Origin: an uncultured Lachnospiraceae bacterium
Lineage (GTDB): Bacteria; Bacillota; Clostridia; Lachnospirales; Lachnospiraceae
DNA: 40,441 nucleotides
NCBI GenBank assembly: GCA_900316395.1
Contig: ONCT01000020.1
Location: forward strand, 1-40,441
Reading direction: 5' to 3'
Part shown: positions 32,984-40,441 of the stretch, one piece after another
How the letters are laid out: each line of letters begins with the position of its first letter
Position numbering within the stretch: position 1 is the stretch's first letter
Translations under genes and position numbers: made by a program
Notes under the pieces: generated by a model
Seen by the model: the letters and a program-made list of their open reading frames with translations, nothing else
Told to the model about the DNA's origin: nothing
Database searches by the model: none

Positions 32984-34132
32984 ATGAGAGCTAAGAAGGT
33001 TATATGTATAGGACTTGTGGTTGCATTAGCGCTAGGACTTAGTGCTTGTTCTTGTAGCAAGGATACTACAACTACTAATAGTACAAGTAAGGGAAGCGAA
33101 GCAAGTAGCGACTACAATCCACTTGACTATGTGACACTTGGTCAATATAAGGGGCTTACAGTAGATATTAACAAGGCTGATTACGAGGTTACAGAAGACA
33201 AGATTGTCAAGAAGGAAATGGAGCTTTGTAACGGTGATGCGGAATTCGAGCCAGACAGTTCTAAGACAATTGTTAAGAAGGATTCCATTGTAAATGTTGA
33301 TTATGTAGGAAAGCTTGATGGTGTACCTTTTGAAGGCGGTACTGCTAAGAATGTATGGATTGATGTAGGAAATAACTGCGATGCGTCAAGCGGTACAAAA
33401 TACATTGATGGATTTACAAATGGTGTATTAGGTGGAAGAGTTGGAGATTCAGCTGACTATGATATAACATTTCCACAAAACTATGGTAGCGCTAATCTTG
33501 CAGGAAAGCATGTAGTATTCACATTTACCATTAATTCAATAGCTAAGGATGTAAAGCAGACATTTACTGATGATTATGTAAAGTCTCATAGTACATACCA
33601 GAGTGCTCAGGAGCTATATGATGCTGCCAAGAAGCAGCTTGAGGATGAATTAGCTCAGCAAAAGAGCAAGGATATATCTGACAATGTTAAGAAGCAGGTG
33701 CTTGCTAATTGTAAAGTTAAGTCTCTTCCAAGTGGACTGGTTGATGACAAGGTTGAAGAGTACCTGAACACATATAAGGAGTCCTATAAGAAGGCAGGAC
33801 AGGACTTCGAGAAGAGCGTTCAGAATGACTATAAATTGTCAATGAGCGAATTTGAGCAGCAGCTTCGTCAAGAAGTTGAAGAGATGCTTAAGGAGAATAT
33901 CGTATTCGAGGCAATAGCTAAGCAGGAGAATATTACTGTTGACCAGGCAGGCTTCGATAACTATTGCAAGAATCTTGCTAGTAGTAAGAAGCTGACATCT
34001 GTTGATGAGCTGTACAAGATGTATGGTAAGAACGGCGACAAGGCTGACGGCGAGAAATATCTTAAGAACATATATCTATGTAACAAGGCATTAGAATTCT
34101 GTGTCAATAGTGCTACTGTAAATGAAGTATAA
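32984..34132 (+). CDS. Trigger-factor-like lipoprotein with FKBP-type prolyl isomerase domain
   Basis: 382 residues. Lipoprotein signal MRAKKVICIGLVVALALGLS then AC, with the lipidated cysteine at 22 (lipobox LSAC). A serine/threonine-rich linker is followed by an FKBP-type peptidyl-prolyl isomerase domain (KKDSIVNVDYVGKLDGVPFEGG, then VGDSADYDITFPQNYGS, LAGKHVVFTFTINSI), and by a trigger-factor C-terminal chaperone domain (helical, KKQVLANCKVKSLPSGLVDDKVEEYL, then SEFEQQLRQEVEEML). The ribosome-binding domain of trigger factor is absent. It probably acts as a folding factor for exported proteins outside the cytoplasmic membrane. A terminator follows at 34194. Confidence 0.9.
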   Translation: MRAKKVICIGLVVALALGLSACSCSKDTTTTNSTSKGSEASSDYNPLDYVTLGQYKGLTVDINKADYEVTEDKIVKKEMELCNGDAEFEPDSSKTIVKKDSIVNVDYVGKLDGVPFEGGTAKNVWIDVGNNCDASSGTKYIDGFTNGVLGGRVGDSADYDITFPQNYGSANLAGKHVVFTFTINSIAKDVKQTFTDDYVKSHSTYQSAQELYDAAKKQLEDELAQQKSKDISDNVKKQVLANCKVKSLPSGLVDDKVEEYLNTYKESYKKAGQDFEKSVQNDYKLSMSEFEQQLRQEVEEMLKENIVFEAIAKQENITVDQAGFDNYCKNLASSKKLTSVDELYKMYGKNGDKADGEKYLKNIYLCNKALEFCVNSATVNEV

Positions 34133-34193
34133 AATGTATTAAAAATGGTTTGAAATATTTTTAAAAATATTTGAATAATGGGGAAAAAGTGAG

Positions 34194-34224
34194 GTGCCAC
34201 TCCGGTTTGGGGTGGCGCTTTTTT
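34194..34224 (+). terminator. Terminator of the lipoprotein gene
   Basis: GTGCCACTCC (34194-34203) pairs with GGGGTGGCGC (34209-34218) with one mismatch and wobble, followed by six T. It isolates the surface-protein locus downstream from ispE-side transcription. Confidence 0.85.
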
Positions 34225-34261
34225 GTTGAATTTGCGTGGGTTTTGGCGAACGCGGGGTAGC

Positions 34262-34337
34262 TTTCGTCCTTTCATTCGCTATGGTGTGCACTCTGCTCGC
34301 CGGTGTCAATGTGGTTGCTTTCGCTGCTGATGGTGAT
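34262..34337 (+). repeat. Left 76-bp inverted repeat
   Basis: TTTCGTCCTTTCATTCGCT onward. Identical to the reverse complement of 39485-39560 except for one base (T in place of C). It encodes the second half of a signal peptide, FVLSFAMVCTLLAGVNVVAFA followed by ADGD. Sequence identity between the two sides falls abruptly at both edges of the block. Confidence 0.95.
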
Positions 34338-36667
34338 GCTTCTACTGTTGATGTCCATATGATGTAGATAAAGGCGGTAATGGTGAGCACATCTACACTA
34401 TCGATGAACAGGAAATTGATTTTTACAAGGGTGAAGCTGCTTGGAACGATGAAGGCACTGCTTGGACCGCTCCTGTTATCTCTAATTCCCCTGTTTACCG
34501 TGTTTGTAACTACAACACTGGTGAGCACCTTTGGATCACAGACAAGGGTTACGTTGATTACCTTGTTGGTTTAGGTTGGACTCAAGAGCAGGGCATCGCT
34601 TTCTACTCTGATGACAACAAGGGTACTCCTGTTTATCGTCTTTGGGATGGTACTGACAGAGTTGGTTCTCATCATTTCTCTACAAATGCAGAAGAAATCT
34701 CTTGGTTAGAATCTATTGGTTGGAAAAATGAAGGCCCTCAGTTCTATGGAGTAAAGGAAGAATCTGCAGAAGTTATGCTTGTTGATACTTTAGGTCTACA
34801 GTCTGATGGAACAGCATTAAAGACTGATCCACTAGCTGTTGTGTATGGTTCTGATTTTGGAACACCTTCAGCTATCACATGGTATAAGAATGGTGCTGTA
34901 AATGGTGTTTATTCAGGAATGACTCTTAATCAAGGATTGCAGAGACCAGCTGGTGACAAAGGTGTATTTTATGTTGTTATAGAAAACACAAAAGGACAGA
35001 CTTTCACAACAAACTCTATTATAGTTGTTGAAGATCCAGCCAAGGCAACAGTATCAGATTTTGAAGTTACTGAAGACTATGAACACGAAGATGATCAGCC
35101 TGCTACAAATATTGTATATAACGCTGAAACTAACAAGCTTGTAGCTACAGCAACTGTAAACAGAGCTGATTACACAGGAGTATTTGCATTGTTACCTACA
35201 GAAAAGGTTCTTAGTGGAGAAGCTAAGCTAACAGACGTAGTTGCAGCTGCTCCAGTTCAGGCAGGTAAATTTACAAAAGTTAACGATTTAGATGATTTTA
35301 CTGATGCAAACGCAATTGATGCAGCAGGTGGTAATGTTTATGGTATATGTTATGAAGATGAACTTGATGGCTCTGTAACATATAAGTGGTGTGTAGATAG
35401 TATGGCAACAAATGCTACTATGACAGCTTTTGCTCATGGTGCTAAATTGGAAAGAGGAACTTCTTATACACTAGGTTTCTGTCAAGATGGAATCTTTGAC
35501 AAGGATGACCTTGATACAATTGTAGTTGGAGGTTTTGCTGACGCTCCTTATGTTAAAGCACCTATCGGCATCCAGATTGCAAATGTAAGTGTAACAAGCC
35601 CTACAAAAGTTGATTTCCAAATCGGAATAGCTGAGATGGGTATTCTAGGACCACAGAAGGCTGAATGGATGGGTAATGCTGAAAACATTGGTGGTACACT
35701 TGATTTATACGGAAGTGAAGATAGTTTAATTGATGTAGAAGAAGAAGAATATGATGATGCCACTACAGACTTACCTGCTATTGCACTTAAGGGTGGTATG
35801 CAAGGATCATTAACAAAAGATGCAAACAATGATGACAATTACTTTGTTGCTGTATTAACTTTAGCAGAAGGAATATATGGCGAAGATGAAATCGTATTAG
35901 AGTCAGAAGTTGCTGAACCTGCTCAAGATGCTGCAGTTGGTTTAAAGGCTACTTATAACCCTGCAGACAAGAACTTCGATCCATATGATATTGTAGCTAC
36001 AGTAGATTCTTCATTCCGCACATCAGGAACTGTTGAACTATATAGAAATACAAGTAAAGCTGCATGGGCAGATAATGTTGATTTAACAGATTCAGATATG
36101 GCTACTAAGGTTGCAGAAGTTGAAGTTGAAAAAGGTGATGGTAAAGCTACATTTGATTCAGCTGTTACTCAATTATACAAAGCAACAGGTGGAAACCAAT
36201 ATGCTGTTAGATTTGTTCCAGATGATACAGTTTCTTGGAAGACTGTAAATGCAACATCTGACTGTACATCAGCTAATGCTACAATTGCAAATGTAATTGA
36301 ATTACCTGCAATATTAACATTATTTGAAACAACATGGAATCCAGCAGAGGCTGCAACTGGTACTGCTATTAAGGTTAGAAACCAATTTGGTACTGAAATC
36401 AAGGGTGACCTTAATCCTAATGTCGTAACACAGATGTTACCTCAGGGAGAAGCAATGAAGGTTGATGTTGTAACAGCTGGTAGCGATATTGTACCTAAAG
36501 TGACTATTGATGCTCAAAAGTACCTTAAAGTTGCATTTACTACTGGTACTAAATCAGCAGTAGGCGATACATATAAGTTAACACTTAAAAATAAGCAGAC
36601 TGTATATGCTAAGGTTAAGACATTGAATGGTGATTTGCCTTCAGAGTGGACACTTTGGATTGAGTAA
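34281..36667 (+). pseudogene. Frameshifted DUF5648/Ig-like secreted protein (paralogue of 36911-39541)
   Basis: The leader frame starts at ATG 34281 (MVCTLLAGVNVVAFAADGD) and stops at 34365. The body frame is open from 34352 to 36667 in another phase and begins YDVDKGGNGEHIYT, the exact counterpart of NDAAKGGDGEHLFT in the paralogue. One base is missing between about 34338 and 34358 relative to an in-frame copy. The body has a DUF5648-type repeat region (PVYRVCNYNTGEHLWITDKGY, GTPVYRLWDGTDRVGSHHFST, WKNEGPQFYGV), then long Ig-like beta-strand domains. The largest ATG-started frame in the body is 34775-36667, which loses the repeats. There is no ribosome binding site and no promoter upstream; the preceding gene's terminator is 57 bases away. 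It reads as a silent cassette or decayed copy. Confidence 0.7.
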
Positions 36668-36695
36668 ACTTTAGTATATAAATAACATTTAAATT

Positions 36696-36725
36696 AGGCT
36701 GGTGGTTTTTCCACCAGTCTTTTTT
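36696..36725 (+). terminator. Terminator of the plus-strand surface-protein copy
   Basis: CTGGTGG / CCACCAG stem extended by AG(G) and (C)CT pairs, a five-base loop of T, followed by six T. Confidence 0.85.
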
Positions 36726-36793
36726 GTATTTAAGAGAGGACGCAGGGTAAGTAGTACATAACGCACATACAGTTATAAAAGATGGTGGATAGT

Positions 36794-36827
36794 TAAAAAT
36801 CCCTCCTCCGATAAACGGAAGAGGGAT
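36794..36827 (-). terminator. Terminator of the reverse-strand surface-protein gene
   Basis: ATCCCTCCTCCG / CGGAAGAGGGAT (36799-36827), five-base loop, followed on the reverse strand by ATTTTTAA. Its stem is the same as that of the hairpin at 40021-40049. Confidence 0.8.
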
Positions 36828-36910
36828 ATAATTAATACTAGTAACAATTATAAGTAGTGAAGAATTATTCTTCATGTGTTGTAAAAATTACTTGTATAGA
36901 CATACACTAA

Positions 36911-39541
36911 TTAGTGTTGATCGATTACTGTAACTCCATTGAATACAACTTTTAATAAATCCCATAAACCTGAAGCTGCATTATTGCTTGTAATCTTAAG
37001 AGCCTTATCAAGTATTACAACTTCAAAACCATCTGTAGGATCAACTTCATTTGCTGGATCACTTGTTGAAGTATCAATTGTCAAAGTAACTGCTCCACCT
37101 GCCGCAACAGTGAATTGAGCTGTTGCCTTCTCTGTAGTTGTTGCAATCTTGTTGATTGGATAAACTGAAGCAGTAAATGGTGCTACACCTGCATTTTTCA
37201 TTGTTTTACCAAACTGATTATATGCTGTTAAGTTTTCAACAACAATTGTAGAACCTGTTACAGAAACTGCGTTCTGCCATCCTTGAGAAGATGTAGCTTT
37301 AACTGAAGCAGGAACCTCTGAAATTGTTGATGTTGTATTAGCATCCTTAACATTTAAGTAACTCATTGGATCATCAGGAATAACTACAACTGTAAAGTTT
37401 GTAACATTCTCAATATCGTCATTTACAAATACATTAGGTATATCGATTGAGTCTTCACCCTCTTCAACATGTACTAATCCTCTGTATGTCTTTCTGTTAG
37501 TAGGATCAAAGTCTGCAGCAACTGGATCGCCATGATCTGGATCTACTAATGTCTGTGAACCACCAACGCAATCACCATAGATGTAAACTGTAGCATCGCT
37601 TCTTAAAGTATCAAATGTGATTGTAGCTGTTGTAGGAACTAATTCGTTTTCTTCCCATGTTACTTTCTTTGCGATATTTTCACTCTTCTTTGTGATACTA
37701 GAAGATAATTCTATAGACTCTTCGCCATATACACCTTCTGTTGTAGCAACTTCAGCATAATAATACTCATAGGCGTTATTAATTGTTCCATATGTTCCTG
37801 CAAATCCTCCAAGTGTACTTGCAATACCAACTGATGTTGCACCTGTTGTAGATTTTGAATTGTTTCCGTATAATTCGGCTGAGTCAAAACCTAACAGATT
37901 TAATGTCGTTTGTGCAGCCTTAGTTCCACCCATCCATTTCATAATAGAACCATCTGAACCAATAAACATAATACCTGTCATTGTGCCACCTGCTGTTGCT
38001 GACTGACCAACTAAGATTGCAGCTGGTGCAGCTAAGTAAGGTGCTACTGAAGGCATATCAGACCATGCAAATGTTGTAGGATCATCTATGTCGCTTACAG
38101 CTGCCTGATAGAATCCGAGAACATATGTCTCGCCTCTTGTTAATGAACCTTTCTTTTCTCCCTGTGCCGCTACTACATTATTCATTCCTGCAACCCACTT
38201 GTAAGTAACAGAACCATCTGTATTTACATATTTAAGACCATTCTTATTTCCAACAGCCGCCTCTACAGCTTTTTCATCTGTAAACTTAGAAATATCAGTT
38301 TCTGGTTTAAAGTTGTGACCCTCTTTTCCGACAAAAGCCTGTGGAGCTGCAGCATTGCCGTCTAAATCAGCAAAGGCTACAAGACCTGTGTAATCTTTGT
38401 TAATTGTAAATGTTGCAACTAGCTCATCTGTTTCATCAGTGTAATCGATTGCTGTAGCACCAGATTTGCCTTCTTCTACTCCATACTCATAATCCTGAGC
38501 AAGACTAAAGTCTGAAATAACTGCAAGAGATTCCTTACTTGTTACTGTAACTGTATTAGATGTAAATACATCACCCTTTGAATTGGTAATTGTAGCATAT
38601 ACATTACCTGGTTTTGAAGGCTTATATGTAAAGGTCATCGTTCCAGGTACTTCTGTCTTAACAGCAGTTCCATCAAGATACCATGTTACCTGAGCAGGGT
38701 TACCTAAGTCTGATGTATAAGTAACTCTAAGTGTATCATTAGTTAATACAGTACCATCACTCTGAAGACCTGACTCATCAATGATTGTTGCAGCAGCAAC
38801 ACCTACAGTAGCCTTAGTCTTAGGCTCAAATGTATTACCTTCTGTATCAGCAACAACAACAGAGATTAAATCACCCTTTACGCAAGTTGCTGGTACAACA
38901 AATGAAAGTGTATTAGCTCCTTCAACAGGAACGCCATTAACAGTCCACTGGATTCCAGCTACGTTTTGAGCATCAGCAGGAATAATGTTAGCAGTGATAG
39001 AGTCGCCTGCTCTAACAGCTGTTGCACTTAATTCTACTCCAGTAACTTTCTCGCCAGTCTCTTCCTTAACACCGTAGAATGCGATATCCTCAGCAGCCCA
39101 ACCCTGGCTTACAAGCCAAGCAACTTCACCTTCATCAGTTGTGAAGTGGTGAGAGCCAACTCCGTCAAGACCATTCCAGAGACGATAAACAGGAACACCC
39201 TTGTTATCATCTGAATAGAAAGCAACCTTTTCCTTGTTCCAGCCATTGCCAGCAAGGTAGTTAGCATAGCCTTCGTCTACATAAAGGTGCTCACCTGAGT
39301 TAGGGTTGTAGCAACGATAAACAGATGTAGAAGAGCTAACAGGAGCCTTCCAAGCTTCACCTTCATTGTTCCATGTAGGAAGAGAAGATAACCAGCTCAT
39401 TTCGTCTGCGTCCTTAGTGAAAAGATGCTCACCGTCACCGCCCTTAGCAGCATCATTGTAGAACTTGTTAACAGTAACAACAAGATCACCATCAGCAGCG
39501 AAAGCGACCACATTGACACCGGCGAGCAGAGTGCACACCAT
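36911..39541 (-). CDS. Secreted DUF5648/Ig-like surface protein
   Basis: 876 residues. After the signal-peptide core (MVCTLLAGVNVVAFA, cleavage near residue 15-18), three DUF5648-type repeats (residues about 30-160: GEHLFTKDADEMSWL, PVYRCYNPNSGEHLYVDEGY, PVYRLWNGLDGVGSHHFTTDEGE) that in other proteins sit in extracellular enzymes and adhesins. They are followed by several Ig-like segments (TGVELSATAVRAGDSITANI, ATIIDESGLQSDGTVL, and so on). One Ig-like segment (about 165-260) is missing in the plus-strand paralogue. No LPXTG or membrane anchor is visible at the C-terminus. The start is uncertain: the frame has no ribosome binding site before ATG 39541, and a stop lies in frame 18 codons further upstream. 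One additional T in the TTT at about 39560 would join it to an upstream leader starting KEKQVTV. Function unknown; likely cell-surface. Confidence 0.75.
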   Translation of the reverse strand: MVCTLLAGVNVVAFAADGDLVVTVNKFYNDAAKGGDGEHLFTKDADEMSWLSSLPTWNNEGEAWKAPVSSSTSVYRCYNPNSGEHLYVDEGYANYLAGNGWNKEKVAFYSDDNKGVPVYRLWNGLDGVGSHHFTTDEGEVAWLVSQGWAAEDIAFYGVKEETGEKVTGVELSATAVRAGDSITANIIPADAQNVAGIQWTVNGVPVEGANTLSFVVPATCVKGDLISVVVADTEGNTFEPKTKATVGVAAATIIDESGLQSDGTVLTNDTLRVTYTSDLGNPAQVTWYLDGTAVKTEVPGTMTFTYKPSKPGNVYATITNSKGDVFTSNTVTVTSKESLAVISDFSLAQDYEYGVEEGKSGATAIDYTDETDELVATFTINKDYTGLVAFADLDGNAAAPQAFVGKEGHNFKPETDISKFTDEKAVEAAVGNKNGLKYVNTDGSVTYKWVAGMNNVVAAQGEKKGSLTRGETYVLGFYQAAVSDIDDPTTFAWSDMPSVAPYLAAPAAILVGQSATAGGTMTGIMFIGSDGSIMKWMGGTKAAQTTLNLLGFDSAELYGNNSKSTTGATSVGIASTLGGFAGTYGTINNAYEYYYAEVATTEGVYGEESIELSSSITKKSENIAKKVTWEENELVPTTATITFDTLRSDATVYIYGDCVGGSQTLVDPDHGDPVAADFDPTNRKTYRGLVHVEEGEDSIDIPNVFVNDDIENVTNFTVVVIPDDPMSYLNVKDANTTSTISEVPASVKATSSQGWQNAVSVTGSTIVVENLTAYNQFGKTMKNAGVAPFTASVYPINKIATTTEKATAQFTVAAGGAVTLTIDTSTSDPANEVDPTDGFEVVILDKALKITSNNAASGLWDLLKVVFNGVTVIDQH

Positions 39542-39560
39542 AGCGAATGAAAGGACGAAA
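39485..39560 (-). repeat. Right 76-bp inverted repeat
   Basis: Reverse complement of 34262-34337 with one mismatch. The two copies enclose 5,147 bp holding both convergent paralogues. Confidence 0.95.
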
Positions 39561-39661
39561 CAGTCACTTGTTTTTCCTTAAGTGAATATAACAAAAACTT
39601 ATTTAGCTAGATATAATATGAGTTACCTATGATATAATATGTGTTATAATACTCTCATATA

Positions 39662-39976
39662 ATGATGGAGTTGTTTAGGTCTGTTTCAAAGGAGGAGTTG
39701 AGGATGATTGAAGAAAATCCTGAAGAATATTTAGCAAACAATCCTTATTATGCGAAGAGTACCGAGGAGACTGTTAAAATACTAACGCATGAAAGGAGAC
39801 AAGAAGCCGCCTTTCATGAATGGTACGTTCAGAATAGGATTGAGAAAATGGAGCAGGAATTAGCAAAAATAGATGAAGAAATAGCAAAAAGGGATGAAGA
39901 AATAGCAAAAAAGGAAGCAGAAATAGCAAAAAAGGAAGCAGAAATAAAAAAAGGAAACTATGACAAAAACATATAG
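39662..39976 (+). CDS. Small coiled-coil protein
   Basis: 104 residues. The first 65 residues are helical and charged (SVSKEELRMIEENPEEYLANN, STEETVKILTHERRQEAAFHEW); the last 40 are heptads of the pattern EEIAKKx, a perfect coiled coil. At DNA level these are 21-bp tandem repeats (39854-39958). There is no clear ribosome binding site; an AT-rich promoter-like stretch precedes the ATG directly, and a second ATG follows at once. It could be the C-terminal remnant of a longer coiled-coil protein. I do not recognise a family. Confidence 0.5.
   Translation: MMELFRSVSKEELRMIEENPEEYLANNPYYAKSTEETVKILTHERRQEAAFHEWYVQNRIEKMEQELAKIDEEIAKRDEEIAKKEAEIAKKEAEIKKGNYDKNI
39854..39958 (+). repeat. 21-bp tandem repeat coding for coiled-coil heptads
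   Basis: Five units at 39854, 39875, 39896, 39917 and 39938, with the form GMAGAAATAGCAAAAARGRAx. Units 2 to 4 are nearly identical. A repeat of one heptad length can expand or shrink by slippage without breaking the frame. Confidence 0.85.
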
Positions 39977-40020
39977 TCAAGTTAAACTAATTATAGTAGT
40001 TAATAATAATTATTGTACGT

Positions 40021-40053
40021 ATCCCTCCTCCGAATCTTGGAAGAGGGATTTTT
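40021..40053 (+). terminator. Terminator after the coiled-coil gene
   Basis: ATCCCTCCTCC / GGAAGAGGGAT, seven-base loop, then five T. Same stem as the hairpin at 36799-36827 in the opposite sense. Confidence 0.85.
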
Positions 40054-40233
40054 CTTGATTTTAATAATTGTAAGTGTTAACATTTTATATGCAAACATTA
40101 TTATGAATCTTCATAATTCATCTATATTTCTAAATTTCAATATGATATCCCAGTTGGTGTTTTTTATTAAATAAAGCATGAGGTATTTGTGTGTCATACT
40201 ATCTCTAGCTATTAAGGAAAGGAGTATGTTTAT

Positions 40234-40441
40234 TTGGATAAAACTATATATAAATCTAATCTCTCTAAAAGGTTAGAAACGACGAAGCTTATTGAGCAAT
40301 TTGATTCCTGCGCGAAAAAGCTATTATCAGAGAAGATAATATTAGCATGGATTCTTAAATCATGTGTTGAGGAATTTAAGGATTGTTCAATTCAATGGAT
40401 TATGACAGAAGGAATTGTTGACGATATAGAAGTGTCTACGA
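40234..40441 (+). CDS. Probable Rpn/PD-(D/E)XK nuclease family protein, partial
   Basis: 69 codons to the window end, so truncated at the C-terminus. Starts at TTG 40234 with GGAAAGGAG about nine bases upstream; the nearby ATG at 40226 gives only a very short frame. The sequence (KRLLSEK-like KKLLSEKIILAWILKSCVEEFKDCS, then GIVDDIEVST) matches the N-terminal pattern of a large group of Lachnospiraceae proteins usually annotated as PD-(D/E)XK nuclease family transposase or recombination-promoting nuclease. The catalytic residues would be beyond the window. The identification is from recalled similarity and should be treated as tentative. Confidence 0.5.
   Translation, partial: MDKTIYKSNLSKRLETTKLIEQFDSCAKKLLSEKIILAWILKSCVEEFKDCSIQWIMTEGIVDDIEVST

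Noticed and set aside
34775..36667. 630-residue protein starting at ATG 34775
   Set aside because: This ATG is inside a longer homologous body that runs from 34352; the start has no ribosome binding site and would remove the repeat domain.
39397..39594. Reverse-strand 65-codon frame over the surface-protein leader
   Set aside because: Beyond its first 15 codons it is just another phase of the surface-protein gene; its first codons are discussed as the possible lost leader.

Overview
The window looks like a chromosomal stretch of an anaerobic, low-GC Firmicute, most likely a Lachnospiraceae member (Butyrivibrio/Lachnospira/Roseburia-like). The support is a class III (oxygen-sensitive) ribonucleotide reductase, a radical 2-hydroxyacyl-CoA dehydratase with its activator, DnaE of the Firmicute PHP-domain type, CIRCE control of clpB, AGGAGG-type ribosome binding sites, and many small proteins of lachnospiral type. 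The family placement is an inference. No tRNA, rRNA, CRISPR array, prophage or complete insertion sequence was seen.

Layout. 1-533: non-coding leader with a roughly 290-base imperfect hairpin, then a CIRCE-overlapped promoter. 534-5062: clpB, a small reverse-strand gene and rarA. 5087-5910: a hicAB toxin-antitoxin operon; hicA is only 56 codons long. 5793-6380: non-coding apart from a doubtful 49-codon frame and a tandem pair of palindromes. 6381-11467: a tightly spaced six-gene operon (class Ic aspartate aminotransferase, proC, a family 2 glycosyltransferase, aspartokinase, a small unknown protein, and a stand-alone relative of the FakA middle domain). 11600-13070 (reverse): DUF1653 protein and a secreted PI-PLC-type phosphodiesterase. 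13160-15185: a small unknown gene, an XRE repressor with two palindromic operators, a zinc-ribbon/TM2 membrane protein and a TVP38-type membrane protein. 15221-20106: 2-hydroxyacyl-CoA dehydratase operon (two subunits and activator), a small membrane protein and a TPR lipoprotein. 20209-22731: NrdR boxes and nrdD carrying a C-terminal redoxin domain. 22950-28333: dnaE, pfkA and a SpoU-family RNA methyltransferase. 28332-30223: hairpin repeats, a small unknown gene, a small alarmone synthetase and an unknown reverse-strand gene. 30369-34132: ispE, a GntR/FCD regulator, a DUF1934 protein, a membrane-anchored unknown protein and a trigger-factor-like lipoprotein. 34262-39560: two paralogous secreted proteins in convergent orientation, one frameshifted, bounded by a 76-bp near-perfect inverted repeat. 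39662-40441: a coiled-coil protein and the start of a probable Rpn/PD-(D/E)XK-type protein cut by the window end.

The two most unusual things are these. First, a family of hairpins in which the 14-base loop (GATTTTCTKTATGA) is conserved while the stems differ; there are six copies at three loci (11494, 11534, 28335, 28385, 28435, and 28792 on the reverse strand). Second, the 34262-39560 locus, whose arrangement is what one would expect of an invertible or recombining surface-antigen cassette.

Local regulation is unusually readable from sequence: CIRCE/HrcA on clpB, paired NrdR boxes on nrdD, two 21-bp palindromes 32 bp apart at the XRE gene, and direct repeats 32 bp apart at hicAB.
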